A stretch of 64,000 nucleotides of DNA, from the NCBI GenBank assembly GCA_963842795.1, contig CAWJHV010000002.1, forward strand, positions 1-64,000, read 5' to 3'. The stretch is from WHSW01 sp963842795 (GTDB taxonomy: Bacteria; Actinomycetota; Thermoleophilia; Solirubrobacterales; 70-9). Positions 16,289-25,004 of this stretch are shown piece by piece. Each line of letters starts with the position of its first letter. The first letter of the stretch is position 1. A program made the position numbers and the translations under genes. The notes beneath the pieces were generated by a model. It did not search any database, had not been told where the DNA came from, and saw only the letters and a list, made by a program, of their open reading frames with translations.

Positions 16289-16507
16289 GGTGATCGGAAA
16301 ACCTAACGCATGGATGAGCGCTCGGGCGACGGCGATGATCATGGTCGCCACAGTCGCTCTGCTCTTCGTGATCGGGACGTCTACGGGAACACTTAGGCAA
16401 GTGACACCCACCTCCACGCGAGCTAACCGCGCCGAGCCGAAAGACTCACTTTCCATCTTGACCTCAACCGGTCAATGCACCACCCCTGACGTTTCGGATC
16501 GTCTCAT

Positions 16508-16954
16508 CTAGTCCGGGGAGTGGTCTAGGCGCAGTCGTTCGAAGACCAGTCGGCAAAGCTCACCGCAGAGCTCGAGCTTCCTAGGTCGTGGCCGGCGCGT
16601 CCGGCGCCAGGTCAGGCGGTCGGCCGCATGGGCGCGGTAGCGCCGCCGCCCGCCGCAGCGCTCGATCTCACGGGCGATCGTCGTGTGAGAGCGCTGAAGC
16701 CTGCGAGCGATCGCGCGGGCCGAGTCGCCGCCGGCGATCCCGCGCGAGATCTCCTCGCGCTCGGCCAGGCAAAGGCAACGCTCGGCTCGTCGACGTGGTC
16801 TCGGGCGGATCCCACCCACGCTTGCCACGTAGTGGCTCACCGAGACCGGAAGCAGGCCGAGCCGGTGGCCGATCTTGCGCTCGCTCAGCCCCTGGGCTCG
16901 CAGCTCCCAGACCTGCTCCTTCTCGGCCTCCGACAGGCCGTAACGCCTCGTCAT
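16508..16954 (-). pseudogene. IS30-family transposase, N-terminal fragment
   Basis: 148 codons with the IS30 helix-turn-helix domains: LSEAEKEQVWELRAQGLSER and the second HTH SARAIARRLQRSHTTIAREI, then RYRAHAADRLTWRRTRRPRP. The frame stops at LRLDHSPD, where complete transposases (about 350-400 residues) continue into the DDE catalytic domain (usually WSPEQI). No DDE core follows, so this is an inactive remnant. A dyad GTCAGC-N5-GCTGAC lies just upstream of its start. Confidence 0.75.
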
Positions 16955-17440
16955 AACCGCACCTCCATCGTTGGTCAGCAATTGGCTGACACTGGTGGGT
17001 GGTGCGGCGGTGGCTTGAGACCACCATGGAAGGCGTGCCGTCCTCGCTCTCGAGATCACGTCGCTTGGTGTGTCTAAGCGAATGTGGCGCAGCCGACTCA
17101 GGGACCGCTCCGGAGCTCGTCCTGTGCCGTTTGTCGGTCCGATTCGATCCTTCGCCCCGACTAGTCAAAGAAATGCGGCGCCGTCGGGACGGCCGCGACG
17201 AGGCCGAGAGCTCTGGGGAGAGATCCAACGGCTCAAGGGCCAGCGACGCGAGCTTGTGGTCGAGACCGGCCAGGCAGACGTGCATCTGCGGGCCGTCGCA
17301 GAAGCATGGGGCTCATGAGGTCACGGGTGGTCCAGCTCACAAGCGCGGACCCCGACCACCGAAATATAAGTGGTAGCTACCGATGCGGGGCACCCGTCGG
17401 CGGGGGAGTATCGGTGGATTCCATGCCACCGGGAGGCCCC
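16955..17440. other. Intergenic region between IS30 fragment and secreted repeat protein
   Basis: Nearly 490 bp with no convincing gene; open frames on both strands have no domain and poor context. It probably includes the lost end of the IS30 element near the GTCAGC/GCTGAC dyad (about 16976-16992) and the promoter of the gene at 17441. Confidence 0.45.
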
Positions 17441-18151
17441 ATGTCAAAATCCATCGCCCACCTGCGCGCCCAATGGATCGGCGTGCTCGCGCTGCTGATC
17501 GCGCTCGGCACCGGAAGCGCCTACGCGGCCAACACCGTCTTCTCGGAGGACATCGTCAACGGGGAGGTGAAAGCCGCTGACATCGGCAACAACGCCGTGC
17601 GCACCGGCGAGATCCGCGACGCCGACGTCCAGGGCGCGGACCTCGCGTTCAACGCGGTCGGCTCGAGCCAGATCGCGACCAATGCCGTCAACGCCACCGA
17701 GGTCGCCGACGGGGCGATCGACTCGGGAGAGATCTTCGACGAGTCGGTCGGCTCGGCCGACCTCGCGGCCTCGAGCGTCGGCGGCTCCGAGGTCGCCCTC
17801 AACTCGATCGGCAGCTCGGACATCACGTCGAGTGGAGTCGGATCGGACGAGGTGGCCAACAACTCTCTGACCAGTGCCGACATCGCCGGCACCGACATCT
17901 CGGGTCACGTCTCGATCGCCGCCAACGCGGTCCCGCTCGGTCACTGCGAGGCCTACGAGATCAGCGTCCCGGGCGCCATCCGTGGCCAGGCCGTGCTCCT
18001 GGCGGTCAACGGCCTCCTGGAAGAGGGGATGTTGCTCAACGCGAACAAGGTCAACCTCGACGGGAAGGTCGTGATGAAGGTGTGCAACCTCGCCGGCCCG
18101 GCCATGGACGCGATCGTCGACCTGCCGATCCGCGTGATGACCTTCGGCTGA
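17441..18151 (+). CDS. Secreted repeat protein (DIVNGEV/NAV-type solenoid)
   Basis: 236 residues. A Sec signal peptide (QWIGVLALLIALGTGSAYAA) precedes about 130 residues of degenerate five-residue-like repeats with A/S-x-D/E patterns: EDIVNGEVKAADIGNNAVRT, GEIRDADVQGADLAFNAVGS, VADGAIDSGEIFDESVGSAD. A non-repeated C-terminal domain contains two cysteines. The repeats suggest a right-handed beta-solenoid, and the type is common in Thermoleophilia. The ATG at 17441 has GGGAGG a few bases upstream and was preferred to earlier in-frame starts. Function unknown. Confidence 0.82.
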   Translation: MSKSIAHLRAQWIGVLALLIALGTGSAYAANTVFSEDIVNGEVKAADIGNNAVRTGEIRDADVQGADLAFNAVGSSQIATNAVNATEVADGAIDSGEIFDESVGSADLAASSVGGSEVALNSIGSSDITSSGVGSDEVANNSLTSADIAGTDISGHVSIAANAVPLGHCEAYEISVPGAIRGQAVLLAVNGLLEEGMLLNANKVNLDGKVVMKVCNLAGPAMDAIVDLPIRVMTFG

Positions 18152-18204
18152 AGCAGAAGCGCTCACCGACGCGGTGCACATCAAGTTGTTAACGGGGTCG
18201 AGAC

Positions 18205-18220
18205 GGCCTCTCAAGAGGCC
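18205..18220. terminator. Hairpin between convergent genes (possible terminator)
   Basis: Perfect 6-bp stem GGCCTC/GAGGCC with a TCAA loop, lying between the convergent ends of the repeat protein and the peptidase. No T-run follows, so efficient intrinsic termination is uncertain. Confidence 0.45.
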
Positions 18221-18263
18221 ATCAGGGGTTTGTGCGACAGGCCTCCGCGCAAGGAGGAGCGAC

Positions 18264-18285
18264 CGGGGCGAATCCGTCCGCCCCG
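18264..18285. terminator. GC-rich hairpin between convergent genes
   Basis: Seven-bp perfect stem CGGGGCG/CGCCCCG with an 8-base loop, about 35 bp before the peptidase stop. With the hairpin at 18205 it probably separates the two converging transcripts. Confidence 0.5.
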
Positions 18286-18320
18286 ATCCCTAAGGCACAA
18301 GGTCTGCCCTGATGCGAGGC

Positions 18321-19985
18321 TCAGGGGATCGGCTCTCCGAACTCGGGGTCGAACGGCACTCGGTCGGAGGGGCAGACGGTCCCGCGTGGCGGGGTGACGA
18401 GGTCGACGAGGTACCGGCCTACCGCGTCTCTAACACAGGCGCTGGGGTCTGCGCTGCTGAGGTGGCCATAGCCGTCTTGGGCAAGCAGGACAGCGTTGCC
18501 GAGCCGACGCGCGACCCGCCGCGCATTGCCGAACGGGGTCGAGGGGTCGAACCGTGGCCCGAGGACCAGAATCGGATTCTTCGTCTCGGCATCCCACGGT
18601 CCCCCGTACCGGTCGGCGCCGCGCACGGGCCAGGAAGCGCAGGCGGCCCAGAGCCACCAGGCATAGGGCGGTCCGCCGATGCGGCTCACATCGGTCAGGC
18701 GGTCGACGGCGCTCGGCCACGCCCGAGGGCCTTGCCGCGCCGGGCTGTCCGCGCACACGATCGCCCGTGTCTGCTCGGATTCGACCGAGTAGAGATCCGC
18801 GAGCCCTTCTCCGGCTCGCGTGGCCAGGGGCGATCCGTCGCCGTCGACAGCCGCCTCGAGGTCCTCGGCCAGATGTGCCCACACGGCGGGGGTGTCGAGC
18901 GCCAACGTGATCGCGGTCAGGGTCTCGCCGTATGTCAGCCTCCCGGGTGGGCTTGCGGACGGCGCCGCTAGAGGCCCCCGCCGCACTCGCCTCAGCAGCC
19001 GGCTCACGCGCCGCGCGACGGAGCCGTGTCCGGCCAAGGCGCAATCTGCCGGTCCGGCGCTTTCGCAGAGCGACTGGAACTTCTCAAAAACCCGGTCGGT
19101 GTCGCCTCGAAGGCTGGCGATCGACGCCTCGGCGCCGGCGGTCCACGCGCGGGGATCCACGACGCCGTCGAGGACCATTGCGCGGACCCGGTTCGGGAAC
19201 ATGCTGGCGTAGGTCTGGCCCAGGAACGTGCCGAATGACGCCCCGTAGAAGGTGAGCCCGCGGTCGCCGACGAGGCGGCGCAGGTAGTCGAGATCGCGGA
19301 CCGTATCGGTGGTCGAGATGTGGGCGAGGAGCCCGCCGTTAAGCGCACCGCATCGCTCAGCGAACGCGACCGTCTTTGGCAGGTAGCGTCGGGCGCCTCG
19401 CTTCGTGGTCGGGAACGGTTGCCGATCCCAGAAACTCGACCGGCGCCGCTCGCCCTTGAAGCAGCTCACGCCCGCGCTCTTACCGGAACCGCGGATATCC
19501 CAGGTGACGATGTCGAAGCGACCCTGAGTGAGCGCGTCGAGCGCCTTGCCTCCATCTCTGACGTTGGCAATGGAGGCGCCGGGGCCGCCCGGGTTGATGA
19601 ACATCGAGCCGATCCGCTCCTCGGGCTGGCTGGCGAGGTGGCGGATCACCGCGAGCTTGATTTTGCGCCCGTTCGGCTTGTCCCAGTCCAGCGGCACTCG
19701 TACATTCGCGCACTCGAGTTGCTCGCCACAGCCCTTCCAGTCGATGCCGCTGTTCGCGAGGCCGGAGAGCGGAGCCGATCCCCGCGGAGCCGCTGTGGCC
19801 GCGCTGGTCGCGATACCAGCGATTAGGAGCAACGTCCCGACGAGCGCCGAGAGACCGACGAGCCCGGGCCGGAGAACCTTCGTGCCGCGCGCGAGGGTGG
19901 GTTCCTCTTGGGTAAGCATCCCTGGGGGAGGACAGGGCGCAAAGCGCGTCCCGAGTCCTCCTGCACGTCCCTGCGTGTGCGCCAT
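18321..19985 (-). CDS. Secreted alpha/beta-hydrolase, tripeptidyl aminopeptidase (TAP/SlpD-like)
   Basis: 554 residues. A membrane-spanning signal segment (about 32-58) precedes the mature enzyme. Fold markers: IGSMFINPGGPGASIANVRD (oxyanion region), the nucleophile elbow TFYGASFGTFLGQ, the acidic residue in LGPRFDPSTP and the His in DGYGHLSS, followed by a TAP-like C-terminal domain. This S33 family releases N-terminal tripeptides or hydrolyses small esters outside the cell. The ATG at 19985 has AAAGGTGG six bases upstream. The gene is divergent from the IS110 element. Confidence 0.88.
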   Translation of the reverse strand: MAHTQGRAGGLGTRFAPCPPPGMLTQEEPTLARGTKVLRPGLVGLSALVGTLLLIAGIATSAATAAPRGSAPLSGLANSGIDWKGCGEQLECANVRVPLDWDKPNGRKIKLAVIRHLASQPEERIGSMFINPGGPGASIANVRDGGKALDALTQGRFDIVTWDIRGSGKSAGVSCFKGERRRSSFWDRQPFPTTKRGARRYLPKTVAFAERCGALNGGLLAHISTTDTVRDLDYLRRLVGDRGLTFYGASFGTFLGQTYASMFPNRVRAMVLDGVVDPRAWTAGAEASIASLRGDTDRVFEKFQSLCESAGPADCALAGHGSVARRVSRLLRRVRRGPLAAPSASPPGRLTYGETLTAITLALDTPAVWAHLAEDLEAAVDGDGSPLATRAGEGLADLYSVESEQTRAIVCADSPARQGPRAWPSAVDRLTDVSRIGGPPYAWWLWAACASWPVRGADRYGGPWDAETKNPILVLGPRFDPSTPFGNARRVARRLGNAVLLAQDGYGHLSSADPSACVRDAVGRYLVDLVTPPRGTVCPSDRVPFDPEFGEPIP

Positions 19986-20093
19986 GCGCTGCCACCTTTC
20001 TGCAGTTGGCTCTCGGCCGGTGCCGCTACGCAGGGACTAAGAGTTCGCGATCGGCCTCAACGGTAGCCGCCTAGGGCGACGCGCGGAAGCGTA

Positions 20094-20215
20094 GAACGCC
20101 GCAGACAGCGAAAGCTGCGCTTCTCGGGAGATGAAAATGCCCCCGGAAGCTGACGTCCGGTCCTGACCTTACGGTCGGCCGACCGGGACAGGGGCTTCCG
20201 GGAGAACGCAAGATG
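20094..20215 (+). ncRNA. Candidate structured RNA upstream of IS110 transposase (possible bridge RNA)
   Basis: The 375-bp gap before the transposase contains nested inverted repeats. One is a CAGC-GAAA-GCTG hairpin with a GNRA tetraloop (20106-20117). A second is a long hairpin with outer stem 20142-20150/20194-20202 (CCCGGAAGC/GCTTCCGGG), a middle stem CCGGTC/GACCGG (20157-20162/20181-20186) and an inner stem GACC/GGTC with a TTAC loop. IS110-subgroup elements are known to express a bridge RNA from the non-coding left end, upstream of the transposase. Position and folding match, but the loop sequences cannot be checked against target and donor here. Confidence 0.45.
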
Positions 20216-20360
20216 GGCAGGCCGCTTTACGGACGATGGGCTCAGAGCCCGGGCTTTTCACTGGCCGCCCCTGCGACTGATCCGGTTGCGCTTAGAGCGC
20301 GAATGCGTCGATGTCGTTTTGCCCACCGCGTCTCCCGCCAACGACGAGAGAGGAGAAGCG

Positions 20361-21479
20361 GTGAGGGCAATCGGATTGGACGTCCACCTCGAGTTCTGCG
20401 AGGTGGCGATCGCTGAAGGCGTCGAGGTCCGCTCGGCGGGGCGGATCGCGACGAAGCCGGCCGAGCTGGAGCTGTTCGCCCAAAGCCTCGCCAAGACCGA
20501 CCGCGTCGCCCTGGAGGTGACCGGCAACGCCTGGGAGATCAAGCGGCTGCTCGAGCCCCACGTCGCCGAGGTGATCGTGGTCTCGCCGGGGGACACCGCG
20601 ATCCGCTCGGCGCGGGCGAAGACCGACCGCCTCGACTCGCGCACGCTGGCGAGGCTGCTCGCCGCAGGCGAGCTCGACCCGGTCTGGGTCCCCGACCGCC
20701 AGACCCAGGTGATGCGCCGGCGCCTGCAACGGCGAAGCCAGCTCGTTTCGGCGCGGACCCGAGCCAAGAACGAGATCCACGCCGCCCTCATGCGCCAGCT
20801 GGTCGGCCGGGCGCCGTTCACGGACCTGTTCGGCAAGAAGGGCCGCCGGTGGCTGGCAGAGCTCGAGCTCTCAGCGGTCGAGCGCGAGTCCGTCGACGCG
20901 GCCCTGCGCCAGGTCGAGTTCCTCGACTCCGAGATCGCCGAGGTCGAGCGGCTGATCGCCACCGAGGCGCTCGAATGGCCCGAGGTCCGGCGGCTGATGA
21001 CGGTGCCGGGGGTCAACGTGATCTGCGCGGCGACGTTCATGGCGGCGATCGGCGACGTCGGTCGCTTCGAGTCGACGCGAAAGCTGGTCGCCTACCTCGG
21101 GTTTGACCCAAAGGTCCGCCAGTCGGGCTCGGACCCGGCGACCCACGGGCGGATCTCAAAGCAGGGGTCGGCGAGTGCCCGCCACGCCCTGGTCGAGGCG
21201 AGCTGGTCGACGGTGCGCCAGCGACCTGACCACCGGCGCGGGCGCGAGCGAGGACGAGTACCGCGCCAAGCAGCCCGGCGGCCGCGCCTTCCTCAAATCA
21301 GCTCCGTACGAGCCGTCTCGACTCTGAGGCCGGAGTCCGCAACCAGCTGTGAGTCTGCTCGACGCGGCTCGTCGACCCGCCCGGAGGGGGCGATCCCTCG
21401 CCTGAGGCGGGGGCGGCATCACGCACAGGATCCGGTCGCTTCGAAGCATCGAGGCTGCGCCCCGGGGTCGCCGACTTGA
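20361..21479 (+). pseudogene. IS110-family transposase, C-terminus degenerate
   Basis: The GTG start has GAGGAGAAGCG just upstream. The N-terminal RuvC-like DEDD domain is intact (MRAIGLDVHLEFCEVAIAEG, VALEVTGNAWEIKRLLEPHV, AKTDRLDSRTLARLLAAGEL). The C-terminal serine-containing Tnp_2 region is recognisable (LMTVPGVNVICAATFMAAIG, KLVAYLGFDPKVRQSGSDPA, GSASARHALVEASWSTVRQ). After about position 21222 the sequence becomes low-complexity Arg-rich and no longer fits the family; the conserved final 60-80 residues are missing. A deletion or frameshift has therefore probably inactivated it. Its frame overlaps the next gene on the other strand. Confidence 0.8.
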
Positions 21480-21627
21480 CGCCGTAGCCGATCGCGACGA
21501 AGACCATGATCGCCGCGGCGGCGAGCACGGGGAACAGCAACGCCGAGGTACCGAAGGCGATCGCGATCACCAACAGGACCACGAGCACTCCACCGATCGT
21601 AATTCCGAACCACGTGCCCCACATCAT
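21298..21627 (-). CDS. Small membrane protein
   Basis: 109 residues. Two hydrophobic segments near the N-terminus (ITIGGVLVVLLVIAIAFG and LLFPVLAAAAIMVFVAIGYG) are followed by a polar, Pro/Ser-rich tail. The paired ATG ATG start has AGGAG at good spacing. The C-terminal part lies antisense to the decayed end of the IS110 gene, so the true end may have been altered by the insertion. No family recognised. Confidence 0.55.
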   Translation of the reverse strand: MMWGTWFGITIGGVLVVLLVIAIAFGTSALLFPVLAAAAIMVFVAIGYGVKSATPGRSLDASKRPDPVRDAAPASGEGSPPPGGSTSRVEQTHSWLRTPASESRRLVRS

Positions 21628-21695
21628 GTCTCCTGACGTAGTTTGCGTTGCAGGGCTACCCGCGGCTGGCGCCCTGAATCGCTGCCTCGCGGCGG

Positions 21696-22332
21696 TCAGT
21701 CCCTGTCAGCCGATCCGGGCTCGGCCATCTTGCGGTGCATTTGGGCCTTCGCGCTGTCAGGCATCAGCTTGCCTACACCGACCTGGAGCCTGTTCTTGAG
21801 TGAGCCGGCGACGACACGCTCATCGCCGGCCATGAGCGCCTCGTAGCCCTGACGCGCGACCACGGCGGAATCGTCCTTATCGTCGGCGCCAACCTTGGTG
21901 TCGAGCATGTCGGCGCGCTCAAAGAACTCCGTGTCCGTGGGGCCGGGCATCAGCGACGTGATTACGATCTCAGTGTCCTTGAGCTCGTCGCGCAACGCCA
22001 GGGCGAAGGACTGCACGAACGACTTCGAGGCGTTATAGACAGCCTGAAAGCTGCCCGGCATCGTCGAAGCGATCGAGGACGTGAACAGGATCCGTCCGTG
22101 GTCGCGCGCGACCATCTCTCGCAGCTGCAGCTTGGCCAGGTGCACAGTCGACCGCACGTTCAGGTCGACGAGCCGCAGCTCCTTCTCGAGTTCGGTCTGG
22201 CGAGCGAAGTCGCCACCGGCGCCGACACCGGCGTTGAGGCACAAGATGTCGAGGCGGCGACCAGTCGCTGCGATGCGACTGTGAAGGTTCTCAACACCCT
22301 GAGGGGTCGAACTCTCCTCCGTGTTCAGCCAT
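21696..22332 (-). pseudogene. Short-chain dehydrogenase/reductase lacking its N-terminal Rossmann part
   Basis: The C-terminal two thirds of a classical SDR are clear: LDILCLNAGVGAGGDFARQT, RILFTSSIASTMPGS, the YxxxK site (AVYNASKSFVQSFALALRDE) and SLMPGPTDTEFFERADMLDT. The glycine-rich NAD(P)-binding motif and about 75-80 residues are absent. An ATG at 22332 with a good AAAGGAG is in a different frame and runs into a stop after 13 codons. This looks like a native start joined to the remainder by an internal, frame-breaking deletion. A cofactor-binding SDR cannot be made. Confidence 0.75.
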
Positions 22333-22362
22333 GGCAGCTCCTTTCGCTCCTTGGTGTGACGC

Positions 22363-23412
22363 TCAGACCCTCGAGCCAACGCCGGTGGCGAACTCGCGCC
22401 AGCGCGCCGGTCCGCTGGTCCCGGGATCCAGAGGTGGCGTGGGGTATCCGTCCGGCTCCCGCAATCCGGTCAGGAGCTCGATCAGCGCATCGCTCGAAGT
22501 GTGAGCAGGCGTCCAGCCGAGGAGTTCGCGGGCGCGGTCAGTGGACATGATCGGCACCGAGAGCCCGAGGTCGAGCCATCCGGGCGGCGTCGGCTGCAGG
22601 TGCAGACGCCAGGTGACCTCAGCGGCGGTACGAAACGCAGCTGCCGGGACGGGGACCCGGCGAGCCCCGAGCAGGCGGGCGAGCTCGGCCGGGTCCAGGA
22701 CCGGCTCTGCGGCGACGTTGAACGCTCCTCCGACGTCAGCGTGGAGCGCGAGCCGGTAGGCCTCCGCGACGTCGCGGCTGTGGACAGCCTGGAAGCGAAG
22801 CGATGCAAGGTCGGGAACGACCGGAAGTCGCTCCGGGCCAACTGCCCAGCCAGGAAACAGCGGGCCGAGAAAGAGCCGGCGGATTCCGACCGCGGCCTCG
22901 CGGCTGAAAATCAGTCCAGGGCGAAGACGAACGAGGCGGAGCTGCGAGTTTCGTGCCTCATATGCGTCGAGGTAACGTTCGATTTCCGCCTTGTGGCGCG
23001 AGTAGAAGAGCGAGGGGATCCCGTCGGTCGGCCAGCTCTCATCGACGGCACGGTCCTTCGGACCCTGCGAGTAGGCGCCAACGGACGAGGCGTAGATCAC
23101 GGTCGCAACGCCGGCGTCGGCCGCAGCCTCGAAGACACGCTTGCTGCCGCCGACGTTGACCGCCTCCAGCACCGCGGCGTCGTGCGATGGCTGGATCGCC
23201 CAAGCGAGGTGGATGACGGCGTCCGCGTCGGCGAACAGGGGGCCGAGCTCACTCGTGACCACGTCGCCGGCGCGCCAGTTCACCTTCGCGAGCCGCAGCG
23301 TCGGGATGCGACGCGCTACGGCGACAATCTCATCGACCCCGTCGTCGAGGCTCAGCGCGCGGACGACGGCGCTACCGACATTCCCGGTTCCGCCGACGAC
23401 AACGACTCGCAT
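22363..23412 (-). CDS. NAD-dependent epimerase/dehydratase (extended SDR)
   Basis: 349 residues. Start MRVVVVGGTGNVGSAVVRAL gives the NAD-binding GxxGxxG; DADAVIHLAWAIQPSHD and TVIYASSVGAYSQGP follow. At the active site the expected YxxxK reads FYSRHKAEIERYL (Tyr and Lys present). The C-terminal substrate domain is family-like (FQAVHSRDVAEAYRLALH, FNVAAEP). Substrate is unknown. It lies just upstream of, and probably co-transcribed with, the truncated SDR gene. Confidence 0.88.
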   Translation of the reverse strand: MRVVVVGGTGNVGSAVVRALSLDDGVDEIVAVARRIPTLRLAKVNWRAGDVVTSELGPLFADADAVIHLAWAIQPSHDAAVLEAVNVGGSKRVFEAAADAGVATVIYASSVGAYSQGPKDRAVDESWPTDGIPSLFYSRHKAEIERYLDAYEARNSQLRLVRLRPGLIFSREAAVGIRRLFLGPLFPGWAVGPERLPVVPDLASLRFQAVHSRDVAEAYRLALHADVGGAFNVAAEPVLDPAELARLLGARRVPVPAAAFRTAAEVTWRLHLQPTPPGWLDLGLSVPIMSTDRARELLGWTPAHTSSDALIELLTGLREPDGYPTPPLDPGTSGPARWREFATGVGSRV

Positions 23413-23707
23413 ATCCCGGTCCTACCCTCAGCGGGTCCGGCTACCCGGCACGCGGTGCCAAAGGCCCGATACCCCCCGGCGCTCAACCAACGAACTCCGA
23501 GCACGATCACGAGCGTTCACCGCGGAACTGCGGCCGCGCAAAATCCACTGAATTCTTGAAGCGGGCGTATTCGCGCAACAAGGCGGGTACCGCACGGCCA
23601 AGAGGAACGTCCGTTGGGACGAAGCCGCGCCGTCGGGCATACAGACCGCTTGCCGCACCTCAGCCCGGGTACGACCAGCGCACCAAGCCATGCGGTGAAA
23701 GGAAGAG

Positions 23708-23848
23708 ATGTCCTTCGAGACACCTGAGACGCTCCCTGCTGATCCCGAGACCGAGCCGGCTCCGGACGCACCGGAGGAGCCCGTCGAGGTCCCGTCGACC
23801 CCCGAGCCCGACGAAGCGACCCCGCCGGACGACGGGGACGCAGGGTAG
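23708..23848 (+). CDS. Small acidic Pro/Glu-rich protein
   Basis: A 46-codon frame reads MSFETPETLPADPETEPAPD and continues with alternating acidic and proline residues (EEPVEVPSTPEPDEATPPDD). It would be highly acidic and disordered. The ATG is preceded by GAAAGGAAGAG, a good ribosome-binding site. It lies between the SDR pair and the convergent YbdK gene, ending 12 bp from the latter's stop. The composition bias towards Asp/Glu/Pro could also arise from non-coding GC-rich DNA, so reality is uncertain. Confidence 0.5.
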   Translation: MSFETPETLPADPETEPAPDAPEEPVEVPSTPEPDEATPPDDGDAG

Positions 23849-23860
23849 CGGCGAGAGCCG

Positions 23861-24994
23861 TCAGATCGGTGCGGCAAAGCGCTCGCTGAGACCAGAGACC
23901 ACGCGCTCCAGGTTGCCGTCTTCGCCGGCGAGGGAGCGCTGCAGCTCGAAGGCCGGCTCACGGAGGAGCCGCTCGATCTGATCGAGCTCGTCCTCGCACC
24001 TGAGGTCACGGGCGTGATCGCGCACCGCGGCGACGGCGAGCTCTGCGAGCTCGGGCACGGGGACCGCCTGACGGCGTTCGGGGTCGAGCAGCTCCGCACC
24101 CGCGCCGTCGCGCGCCGCGCGGAACCGGTTCTCCTCCAGCAGCTCGGGCGCGTCGACCAGGGACGCCGGCGCTGTCTCCTCCAAAGCCTCCATGCGCGTG
24201 AGCGACTGGGTCAGCGCGATCAGGGCCCCGGCGCGCCACGTTTCGGGCTGTGTGTCCATGACCCGAATCTCGACCGTGCCCAAGGTCGGCTGCAGGCGTA
24301 GGTCCCACCAGACGAACCCGGGGTCCGGGAACGCTCCACAGGCGATGAGCGTGTCCAGCGCCTCGGTGTATTGCGCGTAGTCGTCGAAGCGACGGGGGAT
24401 GCCGCTGCGAGGGAAGGTCCCGAAGATCGGCGTCCGAATCGACGCGATCCCGCTGTCGCGACCCTGCCAAAAGGGCGAGTTCGCTGAAAGCGCGAGCAAC
24501 AGCGGCAGGTGCACCCGCATGCGGTTGAGCACCTTGATCGCGAGCTCCGGATCGCCGATCGCGACGTGGACGTGCATGGCGAAGGTCGGTTCGCGATGCA
24601 CGAGCTCACGCATCGACCTGTGGAGGTACCGGTAGCGCTCCTCGTTCGAGAGGCGCGTTTCCTCCCACGTGACGAAGGGATGGGTCCCCGATCCGGCCGC
24701 GGCACGGTCGAGGGTGGCAAGCTCCGCTGCCAACGCGGCGCGAATCCCGATCAGTTCGCGCGTTGCCGCCCCGGCCGTCGGACTCGGCGCGGTCTCGAAC
24801 TCGATCGTCGAGGCGTGGGTTTCGGCGCTGAGTCGGTCCGCGAGCTTCGGGCTCAGGCGCTTTCGCACCTCGTCGAATGCCTGGTCGAGGGACCAGTCGC
24901 TGGGATCGAGGAGCATGACCTCCTCCTCGACGCCGACCGTGAAGTCGTCGGCGGTCCTGGTCCATCGCGCCCAGTCGGAACCCCCTTCGTTCAT
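23861..24994 (-). CDS. ybdK: Carboxylate-amine ligase YbdK family (GCS2-like)
   Basis: 377 residues matching the glutamate-cysteine ligase type 2 family: FTVGVEEEVMLLDPSDW (ATP/Mg site), ETHASTIEFETAPSPTAGAA, FAMHVHVAIGDPELAIKVLN, LLLALSANSPFWQGRDSGIA, PTLGTVEIRVMDTQPETW. YbdK proteins form amide bonds between a carboxylate and an amine, with weak gamma-glutamylcysteine activity; the physiological product is uncertain. Its start is 10 bp from the stop of the C26 peptidase gene, so ligase and gamma-glutamyl hydrolase are co-expressed and may act on related gamma-glutamyl compounds. Confidence 0.9.
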   Translation of the reverse strand: MNEGGSDWARWTRTADDFTVGVEEEVMLLDPSDWSLDQAFDEVRKRLSPKLADRLSAETHASTIEFETAPSPTAGAATRELIGIRAALAAELATLDRAAAGSGTHPFVTWEETRLSNEERYRYLHRSMRELVHREPTFAMHVHVAIGDPELAIKVLNRMRVHLPLLLALSANSPFWQGRDSGIASIRTPIFGTFPRSGIPRRFDDYAQYTEALDTLIACGAFPDPGFVWWDLRLQPTLGTVEIRVMDTQPETWRAGALIALTQSLTRMEALEETAPASLVDAPELLEENRFRAARDGAGAELLDPERRQAVPVPELAELAVAAVRDHARDLRCEDELDQIERLLREPAFELQRSLAGEDGNLERVVSGLSERFAAPI

Positions 24995-25004
24995 CGCCCG
25001 ACGT

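Noticed and set aside
17070..17318. 82-residue plus-strand frame between the IS30 fragment and the secreted repeat protein
   Set aside because: Arg/Ser-rich with no ribosome site or recognisable fold; typical of random open frames in GC-rich DNA.
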